DNA from: Nitrospira_G sp035457545
Lineage (GTDB): Bacteria > Nitrospirota > Nitrospiria > Nitrospirales > Nitrospiraceae
Length of the DNA: 12,178 nucleotides
Direction: 5' to 3'
Assembly: GCA_035457545.1 (NCBI GenBank)
Contig: DATIBM010000377.1
Coordinates: 1-12,178 of the forward strand
Part shown: piece after piece, positions 1 to 6,383 of the stretch
How positions within the stretch are numbered: the stretch's first letter is position 1
Layout of the letters: every line of letters starts with the position of its first letter
Translations under genes and position numbers: made by a program
The notes under the pieces: model-generated
What the model was told of the DNA's origin: nothing
Databases searched by the model: none
Seen by the model: only the letters and a program-made list of their open reading frames with translations

Positions 1-427
1 CGTGGTCCACATGGCCGTGGGTGAGACAGATGCCGACCAGTTTCAACCGACGCCGCTCCAGAAACGCCAACATTGCAGGCGCATTGTATCCGGTATCGAT
101 CAGCACCGCCTCACCGCCGTTGTGAACGATGTAGCCTTTCACCTCGTATCCGCCAATGTCGCCGCGAATGGTTTCGACCTGCATCAGCGGCGGAGTGGGC
201 AAGGGATGCCACTGTTGCTGGGCGATTTGTTTGAGCTGATCCGGGCGCAGCTTCAAGGCCCGCGCAATCGCGCCGACTTCTTCCACATGTTGCTCGGGCT
301 TGCCGGTTTTCAGGGCATGCAATTCGGCGAGGGAGATATCGCTCCGATGTGCGAGTTGGACTTCGCTCAACCCCTGGCCGACCCGGGCCTTGCTGACAAT
401 ATCCCACCACTCGTCTTCAAGCGTCAT
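1..427 (-). CDS. HTH plus metallo-beta-lactamase-fold hydrolase (partial, 3' end off window)
   Basis: The minus-strand frame opens with ATG at 427-425 and stays open to the window edge (142 codons). Residues about 1-70 resemble an XRE/Cro-type helix-turn-helix: a helix, then VQLAHRSDISLAELHALKTG, then a second helical stretch. After a proline-rich linker comes a new start-like segment (IRGDIGGYEVKGYIV...VLIDTG), and the visible part ends in THGHVDH, the HxHxDH zinc-binding signature of the metallo-beta-lactamase fold. GAGG lies seven bases before the ATG, supporting this start. It follows the macro-domain gene by 25 bp on the same strand, so co-transcription is likely. The combination suggests a DNA-binding or scaffold domain fused to a glyoxalase-II-like or other MBL hydrolase; substrate is unknown. 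The family is clear, the function is not. Confidence 0.85.
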   Translation of the reverse strand, partial: MTLEDEWWDIVSKARVGQGLSEVQLAHRSDISLAELHALKTGKPEQHVEEVGAIARALKLRPDQLKQIAQQQWHPLPTPPLMQVETIRGDIGGYEVKGYIVHNGGEAVLIDTGYNAPAMLAFLERRRLKLVGICLTHGHVDH

Positions 428-452
428 ATGCCGGCCTCATACTCCGACTCCG

Positions 453-950
453 TCATGTGAGTTCGTTGCGCCAGGCCGCAACCATCGCGGGATCGACATC
501 GACCAGGATCACGCGCTGAACCGATCGCGTAGAAACCGACCGGATCGCCCGGACCATGTGCCGGGCCGCCTCCTCCGGTTCGACCCCTCCCACGCCCGTG
601 CCCATGCCGGGAATCGCGATCGAGGTGAACCCCTGTTCATCCGCCAGGGACAGCGCCGCCCTGGTCGCATGCGCGACGTTCTCCGCCGGGATGCGCATGC
701 CGGGCTCCGGCATGGTCGGCGCATGGATGATGCCCTTGAAGAGGGTCTTGCCGCCGGAGGTGAGCACAGCCTTCTCGACGGGGATCGGAGCCTGCTTCAC
801 GGCCTCCTGTTCGACTTCGGTGCCCGCGGCCCGTTTGATCACCCCCGCGACCCCGCCGCCCATGAAGCCACGGCTGTTGGCCGCGTTGACGATGACTTCG
901 GCATTCGCGTCCAAGATGCTGCCCTGGATCACGGTGATGTGCAAGCTCAC
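453..950 (-). CDS. Macro-domain protein (ADP-ribose-binding, possible O-acetyl-ADP-ribose deacetylase)
   Basis: This 165-residue protein is essentially a single macro domain of normal length. Visible family motifs are QGSI (9-12, where many members have GDIT), VIVNAANS (19-26), the glycine-rich GGGVAG (31-36) and the phosphate-binding loop PGMGTGVGG (114-122). Macro domains bind ADP-ribose, and many bacterial ones hydrolyse O-acetyl-ADP-ribose or remove ADP-ribose from proteins or nucleic acids; which of these applies here cannot be read from sequence. The start is GTG at 950-948, with AAGGA ten bases upstream. It sits 36 bp downstream of the GYD gene and 25 bp upstream of the HTH-MBL gene, all on the minus strand, suggesting one transcript. 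Cytoplasmic: no signal peptide or membrane segment is seen. Confidence 0.92.
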   Translation of the reverse strand: MSLHITVIQGSILDANAEVIVNAANSRGFMGGGVAGVIKRAAGTEVEQEAVKQAPIPVEKAVLTSGGKTLFKGIIHAPTMPEPGMRIPAENVAHATRAALSLADEQGFTSIAIPGMGTGVGGVEPEEAARHMVRAIRSVSTRSVQRVILVDVDPAMVAAWRNELT

Positions 951-986
951 GGTGGGACGATCCTTGTGCGGGTAGAACGGGTCACA

Positions 987-1280
987 TCAACTCAGGCTCC
1001 CGATGATCCGCCGGTACTCTTCTTCGGAGTAGGCCTTCAAGGTCGTCGAGCGGACATTGCCGAGTGAGCCCAACTTCAACGCAAAACTCGCCAGCTTGTC
1101 GTTGTTCGACATCTCGACGATGAGGACCAGGTCGTAGGCCCCCAGCGTCATAAAGAAGGATTTGACCTCCCCGCCCATGTCCTTCGCGAGTTTCTTCACC
1201 GCATCCAGCCGCTTCGGCGAATCCTTGACGTTCTTGATGCCCTGATCCGTCCAGTTGAGGAGCATGACATAGGTCACCAT
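987..1280 (-). CDS. GYD domain-containing protein
   Basis: A 97-residue protein beginning MVTYVMLLNWTDQGI, followed by KDSPKRLDAVKKLAKDMGG and the core FFMTLGAYDLVLIVEM. The GAYDLV stretch and the overall length match the GYD family (ferredoxin-like alpha/beta fold, usually 90-110 residues), whose biochemical role is not established. The ATG at 1280 was chosen over an in-frame ATG at 1433 because GGAGG lies six bases before it and family similarity begins exactly there. The 50 extra codons upstream coincide with the structured leader element described at 1287-1367. It is the first gene of the minus-strand GYD, macro, HTH-MBL group. The leader contains both the ribosome-binding site and a complementary UCUCC, so translational control is plausible. 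Confidence 0.88.
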   Translation of the reverse strand: MVTYVMLLNWTDQGIKNVKDSPKRLDAVKKLAKDMGGEVKSFFMTLGAYDLVLIVEMSNNDKLASFALKLGSLGNVRSTTLKAYSEEEYRRIIGSLS

Positions 1281-1286
1281 GACGAT

Positions 1287-1367
1287 CCTCCATACCAAGC
1301 TACGCTTGAGCCGGCGGCTATTCAGGCGCAGCCTCTCTTCATTGTCGCCGGCGGAGAAGCACCTCAA
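1287..1367 (-). promoter_or_regulatory. Structured 5'-UTR element, copy 1 (candidate cis-regulatory RNA)
   Basis: Read on the minus strand, this 81-nt leader starts TTGAGGTGCTTCTCC and ends GGTATGGAGG, six bases before the GYD start codon. It contains a 7-bp stem GCCGGCG/CGCCGGC enclosing the small hairpin AGGC-TGC-GCCT, then a second hairpin CAAGC-GTA-GCTTG. The 5' UCUCC is complementary (one G-U) to the terminal GGAGG, which is the Shine-Dalgarno sequence. The same layout recurs at 10731-10810 before another gene, and in defective form between 10540 and 10719. It is either a translational regulator or a mobile/duplicated element that brings a ribosome-binding site. I do not recognise it as a known riboswitch class. 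Confidence 0.55.
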
Positions 1368-1434
1368 GGGATTCGTGTCGATTGTCTTCTTGCCAAAGGA
1401 CGCAGATCGGAACTCAGGGGAATCTAGTCTCACA

Positions 1435-1466
1435 TAAGAGAGGCGGGAGAGTCCACGGGGCTCTTA
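1435..1466. promoter_or_regulatory. Inverted repeat TAAGAG-N20-CTCTTA (possible operator)
   Basis: In the 238-bp gap between the divergent GYD and wHTH genes, TAAGAG (1435-1440) is repeated in inverted orientation as CTCTTA (1461-1466). Its location 53 bp before a DNA-binding protein's start would fit an autoregulatory site, but six-base arms can occur by chance. I see no convincing -35/-10 pair on either strand; TACAAT at 1494-1499 is the best -10-like hexamer for the plus-strand gene. Confidence 0.25.
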
Positions 1467-1518
1467 AGGATGAGATTCTTCACCAAGATATGGTTACAAT
1501 TGCGGAGGGGGTCGAACC

Positions 1519-1893
1519 ATGAAGATCAAACGGCTAAAAGTGGGAGTGCGTCCATTAGAGGAGGGGCTAGAGGAGTTCGGTGCGACGCTCAAGGCCCTTC
1601 AGACCGGTAAGGCCGCGCCCAACCGAACGGGAGCCTACTTTGTCAGCGTGGAAGCCATGCGACAGGTGCTCACGCCGTCATGTTTGACCTTGCTTCACCC
1701 GATCCGGACTCGCCATCCCCGTTCCATTGCCGCCCTCGCCAAATTGACCCACCGGGACTTCAAGAACGTGCATGCCGATCTGAAGCTCCTCACTGATCTC
1801 GGACTCGTGCATCTGGAACCGGGCACGCATCTCCGCGCCTCCGTCACGCCGACCGTGCCCTACGAACGGATTCAGTTTGAAATCGCCGTGTGA
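1519..1893 (+). CDS. Winged-helix DNA-binding protein of the HVO_A0114 type (MarR-like)
   Basis: A 124-residue protein with the hallmarks of the HVO_A0114 family of putative DNA-binding proteins. A short basic N-terminus is followed by VSVEAMRQVLTP (43-53), then helices around LTLLHPIRTRHPRSIAALAK (56-75), the recognition-helix region LTHRDFKNVHADLKLLTDLG (76-95), and a wing ending in YERIQFEIAV. The pattern of repeated choice of wing and helix matches the MarR/ArsR-like winged helix. GGAGGGGG seven bases before the ATG supports the start. Members are often found beside small toxins or mobile genes. Here the nearest plus-strand neighbour is absent, and the converging gene 9 bp downstream is a HEPN-like protein, so any functional link is speculative. 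Likely a local transcription regulator. Confidence 0.85.
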   Translation: MKIKRLKVGVRPLEEGLEEFGATLKALQTGKAAPNRTGAYFVSVEAMRQVLTPSCLTLLHPIRTRHPRSIAALAKLTHRDFKNVHADLKLLTDLGLVHLEPGTHLRASVTPTVPYERIQFEIAV

Positions 1894-1902
1894 GTAGCTG
1901 CG

Positions 1903-3042
1903 TTACTCCGGCCGAATCGGTTGTAGGGCTGACAGAAAAGTATAAAGCCAGCCGGATTCCCTGATTGTCTCCAAGAAGGCGTTGCATCTATTCAAAGTGT
2001 AGGGACCAAGGGTTGTGGCGTGAGCTATCTGATTACGGTGCTCACAGATCACTTCCAGGGCATCTAGATTAGAAAGAGAAGCGAGGGTTTCATGCCCAGA
2101 AAGTCTCCTAAAGACCTGGCTGATTACCTGGCCAGCTACACGGCTTGATGAGGACAATTTGAGCAAATCAATAATGTCCCGTGGCCCGCAAGTCTTCGGA
2201 GATCGTCCCAGAGCGGATGCCAGTTCTTTTCTGTACGGCTCATACACCTTGTAGTGAAACTCTGCCTCGATCCCGAGAGCCCAGCGACGAGGTCCGGCGG
2301 ATGGGTCAAGTTTCCGCATGCGGTCATCGCTCCAGAGTTCTGCGTCAATAATGTAACCTTTCGTCATAGGATGCAGGTTTTCGAAGGCTCCACCATTCTC
2401 TAGCCGGAGTCGCTCTTCAGCAAGACGACGATCCTGATCAACCGCTTGGCCCAATTCTCGGCAAAATAATTCTGTTTCCTGCGGCAAGACTTCATAATAG
2501 CGTGCATCACTGACCAAGCCGTTCTCATTAAAGGTCCGAATTAAAGTCAGAATTTCTCGGGCTCTGCGAGTAGATGTACTGTTAGTGTAATACTCGAAGA
2601 GTCTGAACAGGCATTCTTCAGCTCCATCCCGGTAATTCGGATCACCTCCGATGATCTCAGATAGAATGTGCTCGTAGACTGCAATGGAATGATCTGTTTT
2701 GCCGAGACGCTCAAAACAGCGGGTCATAACACGATCACTTGCTAAGTCCCATTCTTCCGACAAGGTGGGTGACTCGCACGAGGTCAGGAATTCCTTCCAC
2801 GCCGTTTTCACGCTTTCAGGATCGACTGTCTCCTTTGCGAAGGAGAGCGAAGTCACAAGCATCTCGAAGTGCGGAACGCTCTCAATTTCTGGGTTACCAA
2901 CTACCAACTCTAGGCGGTCCCTATCGGTCAGCGATCCCGGACAATCCCTAACCTTCGCTTCAAGGTGCCGCATACGCTCCCTGCGCTCGGACTCCATTTC
3001 ATCAAAAATTCTTTTTACTGCATCTCTTGTCTCATCATTCAT
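1903..3042 (-). CDS. Uncharacterised alpha-helical protein with C-terminal HEPN-like motif
   Basis: A 379-residue protein without signal peptide or membrane segments that I cannot assign to a named family. Residues about 90-230 read as helical repeats of TPR-like spacing (CFERLGKTDHSIAVYEHIL; CLFRLFEYYTN...RAREILTLIRTF). The C-terminal domain (about 255-379) ends in helices carrying EHRNQIAHA; RNQIAH (R336 to H341) fits the Rx4-6H motif of HEPN domains, many of which are RNases in defence or toxin systems. AGGGA five bases before the ATG supports the start. Base composition is visibly more AT-rich and codon use less GC3-biased than in the surrounding genes, suggesting recent acquisition. It converges with the wHTH gene, 9 bp between stops. 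The gene is sure; the HEPN reading is tentative, since RNxIxH can also occur in non-catalytic HEPN domains. Confidence 0.85.
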   Translation of the reverse strand: MNDETRDAVKRIFDEMESERRERMRHLEAKVRDCPGSLTDRDRLELVVGNPEIESVPHFEMLVTSLSFAKETVDPESVKTAWKEFLTSCESPTLSEEWDLASDRVMTRCFERLGKTDHSIAVYEHILSEIIGGDPNYRDGAEECLFRLFEYYTNSTSTRRAREILTLIRTFNENGLVSDARYYEVLPQETELFCRELGQAVDQDRRLAEERLRLENGGAFENLHPMTKGYIIDAELWSDDRMRKLDPSAGPRRWALGIEAEFHYKVYEPYRKELASALGRSPKTCGPRDIIDLLKLSSSSRVAGQVISQVFRRLSGHETLASLSNLDALEVICEHRNQIAHATTLGPYTLNRCNAFLETIRESGWLYTFLSALQPIRPE

Positions 3043-3169
3043 TGGTATCCCTAGGGTACTGCTTGGCTGGAAAGATGGGCGCGGAGGTGTTCGTCATAGC
3101 AGGGTGGCTCGTAATGTTACCGAGCGCGCAAGGACCCAATCAGATCTTTCACTCTGCTCAACCGGGACA

Positions 3170-3253
3170 CGCGGGCTGGTCTTCCGATTGCGCGCATGGA
3201 GCGAGCACATTCCGATCGTGCGGGCTCTGCGAGCACGGGAAGACCAGCCCGCG
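3170..3253. repeat. Long inverted repeat / hairpin downstream of the M16 operon
   Basis: Perfect 16-bp arms at 3170-3185 (CGCGGGCTGGTCTTCC) and 3238-3253 enclose 52 bp that itself folds as GAGC(3199-3202)/GCTC(3224-3227) and GCAC(3205-3208)/GTGC(3218-3221) around a 9-base loop. It starts 12 bp after the stop of the last operon gene. No T-run follows on the minus strand, so it is not a classic intrinsic terminator. It could stabilise the mRNA 3' end or be a REP/MITE-like element. Confidence 0.75.
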
Positions 3254-3264
3254 GGCCCGCCCAT

Positions 3265-4749
3265 TTATCCCTCCGGCGGCAGCTTGATCTCCTTCACGTC
3301 CCCGAATCCCGCCAGCGCCTTGGAGAGGGCCGCCGGCGACCCCACGGCCAAGACTTTCAACCGCTCGGGATGCAGGTGGGTCTGCGCGGCGCGGAGCAGA
3401 TCCTCCTTGGTCAGCTTCACGACCTTGTCGCGGAGCTGCTGGAGCCAGTCCTTGGGAAGGCCGTCGTATTCCAGATCGACCTGCCGGGCGACGATGCTGG
3501 CGCTGCTGGCGAACGAGAACACGAACGAGTTGACGAAGGATTCCTTGGCCTCCTCCAACTCCTCCGCCGTCACCGGCTCCTGGCGCATCCGTTCCACGTG
3601 ATCCACGAACCGGCCGATCACCTCCTGCGCGGAGGCCAATTTGGTCTCCGCGCGCATGTACCAGAGTCCCTGTTCGTAGACGTTGGCCTGCAAGCGGCTG
3701 CCGACGGAATAGGCCAATCCGCGATTCGTCCGCACGTCTTTAAACAACCGGCTGCGGAACCCCGCCCCGCCCAGGATATCGTTCACGATGGCGAGCGCCG
3801 GATAGTCCGGATGGGTTTCCTTGATCGTCAACGAGCCGGCCCGCAGGTGGGCCTGCGACGTTTCCTTTCCCACGTAGTGCACCAGCATCTTCGACTGCCC
3901 CGACGATGCCGGCTGAATCGGCGGCAAGGTCAAGGCCGGCACATTCCCCTTCGCCCAATCGCCGAAGGTCTCCCGCAGCAGCGCCAGCATCGCCTCCTTG
4001 TCGAAATCGCCGCTGACGCCGACGATCAATCCGTTGGGATGGATGGTCCGCCGATGAAACTCCACCAGGTCGTCACGCGTGATTTTGGTCACCGATTCGA
4101 CCGTGCTCTCGCGCGCATAGGGATGCGTCGGACCGTACATGAGCTTGGCGAACTCGCGCGCGGCGATCGAGCCGGGCTGGTCCTGCCGGCGCCGGATGCC
4201 CTCAATGGCTTGCAGCTTCGCCAGCTCGACCCGTTCCGGCTCAAACGCCGGCGCGCGCAGCAGGTCCGCAAAGATCCGCAGGCCGGTGCGGAGATCCTTT
4301 TTCAGCACATCGAGGGTGGCCGAGCCCGATTCCTCCCCGATGCTGAAGGAAATGCCTGCGGCGATCCGTTCCAGCTCCTCATCCACCTGCTTGGCCGACA
4401 TCTTTATGGACCCGCCGGTCCGCATCAGGTTTCCGGTGAGCCCGGCCAGGCCGGTCTTGTCGGCGGGATCGAGCCACGAGCCGGTCCGCATCATGGCCGA
4501 GACGGTCACGAGCGGCAGCTCATGGTCTTCCAGCAGAAACACGACCAGGCCGTTCTCCAGCACCAACCGTTCGACATCAGGCGGCGTGAACGTCACCGGC
4601 TCGAACTTCATCTGGCGCGGATCGGGCAGCACGGAGGTGTCCGCCTTGGCGAAGCCACCCGGCAGCATGGCCAGAATCCCGAGCGCGAGCATGATCAGCA
4701 TGAGCGATCGCTGCATTCCCTCTATCTGCGTTTGGATCATGCGGCTCAT
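3265..4749 (-). CDS. M16 family peptidase-like protein, non-catalytic subunit
   Basis: A 494-residue exported protein with an N-terminal hydrophobic signal (about 12-37, MQRSLMLIMLALGILAML, then FAKADT). Two M16 half-domains follow. Where active members have HxxEH this protein reads GLTGN (103-107), so the zinc ligands are absent. The C-terminal half keeps the substrate-binding pair typical of M16 partners: R334 in SRLF and Y347 in GLAYSV. The start ATG (4749-4747) overlaps the upstream gene's stop as ATGA, and GGAGG sits seven bases before it, so translational coupling is likely. Together with the gene upstream it should form a heterodimeric protease in which this chain binds substrate (known arrangement for mitochondrial processing peptidase and bacterial homologues; inferred here). 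Last gene of the operon. Confidence 0.93.
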   Translation of the reverse strand: MSRMIQTQIEGMQRSLMLIMLALGILAMLPGGFAKADTSVLPDPRQMKFEPVTFTPPDVERLVLENGLVVFLLEDHELPLVTVSAMMRTGSWLDPADKTGLAGLTGNLMRTGGSIKMSAKQVDEELERIAAGISFSIGEESGSATLDVLKKDLRTGLRIFADLLRAPAFEPERVELAKLQAIEGIRRRQDQPGSIAAREFAKLMYGPTHPYARESTVESVTKITRDDLVEFHRRTIHPNGLIVGVSGDFDKEAMLALLRETFGDWAKGNVPALTLPPIQPASSGQSKMLVHYVGKETSQAHLRAGSLTIKETHPDYPALAIVNDILGGAGFRSRLFKDVRTNRGLAYSVGSRLQANVYEQGLWYMRAETKLASAQEVIGRFVDHVERMRQEPVTAEELEEAKESFVNSFVFSFASSASIVARQVDLEYDGLPKDWLQQLRDKVVKLTKEDLLRAAQTHLHPERLKVLAVGSPAALSKALAGFGDVKEIKLPPEG

Positions 4750-6383
4750 GGTCTGACCTCCGTCTGCTTCACCGGCTTTGTCCGGGCCACCGTGTTCGCA
4801 ACCGGGACCTTGACCAAGGTGGCGACGGTGCGATTGTTCTTGGTGAAGTAGGTCTTCGCCACCCGCTGAATGTCCTCCGGGGTCACCGAGGCGATCCGGT
4901 CCCGTCCCTTCACCAGGTACCGCCAATCGCTTGTGATCGTCTGATAGTAAGCCAACGACCCGGCCAGCCCGCTGCTCGACCGCAACGATCGGAGGAGATA
5001 GGCATCCAGATTGTTGAGAACCTTTTCCAATTCACTCTTTGAGACCGGCTCGGTCTTCAGCCTCTCCAACTCGGCATAGATTGCCGCTTCGACCTCGGCC
5101 GTCGTATGGGGCGCCCGCGGGGCCGCGCTGATCGCAAACAGGTTCGGGAACTGCGCCCCGGGAAAGGTCGTATCGCTGTCCACCGACACCGCGAGCTTCT
5201 TCTCCCGCACCAACCGTTCGTAGAGGCGGGAGGTGACGCCGTCCGAGAGCACCGCCTCGATCACATCGAACACATAGTCGTCGGGATGGCCGATGGCCGG
5301 CTTGTGATAGCCGATCAGCACGACCGGCTCCGCGTCGAACTCCACCTCCACCCGCCGCTCGCCCCGCTGCGCCGGTTCGACCGTGACCACGGGCGGTGGC
5401 ATCGGGCCCCGTGGAATCTTGCCGAACGTCCGCTCCACCAGGCCGATGACCTCGGGCGGATTAATATCGCCCACGATCGCGATCACCGCATTGTTCGGCG
5501 CGTAGTAGCGTCTGAAAAAGTCCTCCGTCACGGCCGGCGTCAGGGCTTGGATGTCCGAGCCCCAACCAATGGTCGGCGCGTGGTAGGGATGCGCATGAAA
5601 GGCCGTGGCCGAGAAGGCCTCGTACAGGAGCCCGGCCGGGCTGTCGTCGGTCCGGAGCCGCCGCTCTTCCATGACCACCGCGCGTTCCTTGTAGAATTCC
5701 CGCATGACGGGATGGGCCATGCGATCGGCTTCGATGGCGGCCCAGAGGGGAAGGCGGTTGGAGGGCAGGCTGACTACGTAGCGCGTCACATCCTTGCCGG
5801 TCGAGGCATTCATGCCGACCCCCCCGTGCCGCTGATACAGGAGCGGGATTTCGTTTTCGACGACATAGGCTCCGGCCTGCTCCTGAAGCTGCGCAAAGCG
5901 CGCCTCCAGATCGGCCGCCTTGCCCTGCAGCGCTTGGTCCTCCGGCTGTCCCCTATCCCTCAGCGCCGCGATCTCCTTGCGCGCCTGCTCCAGTTCGGCG
6001 TTCAGACGATCCAACTCATCCAACAACGGGCGCTCCCGTTCGTAGTTCGTCGTCCCGAGGCGGCGCGTCCCCTTGAAGGCCATATGCTCATACAGATGCG
6101 CGACGCCGGTCTGGCCGGTCAGCTCGTTGACGCCGCCGACGCCGAAGGTCACGTTGATGGACACGACCGGCGCGTGACGCCGCTCCACCATGAGCAATGT
6201 GAGGCCGTTTGCCAGCCGATGTTCGATCACGCGGTCGATCAGGCTGGTCGAGGCAAAAACAAGGTCGAGGTTGAGGTTAAGGGTGAGCAAAAGGCCGAGG
6301 CATGTGATCAAAATCCGGCCGGTTGTCCGTCTCACGTGTTGCCTCGACCTGAGCCTGAACCTGAACCTTGAGTGGTGTGTCAT
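4746..6383 (-). CDS. M16 family zinc metallopeptidase, catalytic subunit
   Basis: A 545-residue exported protease. The N-terminus is basic, then hydrophobic (RILITCLGLLLTLNLNLDLVFA), consistent with a signal peptide or anchor. The zinc motif HLYEH is intact at 96-100 (H96, H100, catalytic E99), and the third ligand should be a glutamate of the VVMEERR segment (239/240). The distance between them is about 140 residues rather than the usual 75 or so, because of an insertion at about 115-175 rich in Leu, Glu, Arg and Gln that looks like a coiled coil. In the C-terminal half SRLY is present, but the tyrosine of GLAYSV is replaced (KLAVSV, V399), as expected if the partner chain supplies that site. 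ATG at 6383 overlaps the phosphatase stop as ATGA, with GGAG eight bases upstream; this decides the start over an in-frame one at 6425. Confidence 0.94.
   Translation of the reverse strand: MTHHSRFRFRLRSRQHVRRTTGRILITCLGLLLTLNLNLDLVFASTSLIDRVIEHRLANGLTLLMVERRHAPVVSINVTFGVGGVNELTGQTGVAHLYEHMAFKGTRRLGTTNYERERPLLDELDRLNAELEQARKEIAALRDRGQPEDQALQGKAADLEARFAQLQEQAGAYVVENEIPLLYQRHGGVGMNASTGKDVTRYVVSLPSNRLPLWAAIEADRMAHPVMREFYKERAVVMEERRLRTDDSPAGLLYEAFSATAFHAHPYHAPTIGWGSDIQALTPAVTEDFFRRYYAPNNAVIAIVGDINPPEVIGLVERTFGKIPRGPMPPPVVTVEPAQRGERRVEVEFDAEPVVLIGYHKPAIGHPDDYVFDVIEAVLSDGVTSRLYERLVREKKLAVSVDSDTTFPGAQFPNLFAISAAPRAPHTTAEVEAAIYAELERLKTEPVSKSELEKVLNNLDAYLLRSLRSSSGLAGSLAYYQTITSDWRYLVKGRDRIASVTPEDIQRVAKTYFTKNNRTVATLVKVPVANTVARTKPVKQTEVRP
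6260..6370 (-). repeat. Degenerate hexamer repeats flanking the signal-peptide coding region
   Basis: Two short tracts of a degenerate 6-mer (AGGTTC/AGGCTC on the minus strand at 6342-6370; CTCAAC/CTTAAC at 6260-6287) encode RFRFRLRSR and LNLNLDL in the M16 signal peptide. They are approximately complementary to each other (blocks CAAGGT, AGGTT, AGG recur in register), so the mRNA just after the start codon could form a long imperfect hairpin with a loop of about 55 nt. Confidence 0.5.

Noticed and set aside
424..456. Short ATGA-overlapping frame after the macro gene (starts at 456)
   Set aside because: It ends after ten codons and is out of frame with the HTH-MBL gene, which has its own ribosome-binding site.
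2..460. Plus-strand frame of 152 codons at the left edge
   Set aside because: Opposite the HTH-MBL gene, whose minus-strand translation shows a real HxHxDH motif.
1287..1367. Assignment of the leader to a known riboswitch (c-di-GMP, cobalamin, ykkC, fluoride and others considered)
   Set aside because: None of the conserved core sequences I know for those classes is present.
1281..1433. Upstream start at 1433 for the GYD gene
   Set aside because: The extra codons are the structured leader; similarity and GGAGG both point to 1280.
3196..4851. Long plus-strand open frame (551 codons) opposite the M16 gene
   Set aside because: It is the antisense shadow of a clear M16 protein in GC-rich DNA; its translation is low-complexity, rich in Arg, His, Gln and Gly.
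5106..6371. Plus-strand open frame (421 codons) opposite the M16 catalytic gene
   Set aside because: Shadow of a gene with an intact HxxEH motif on the other strand.
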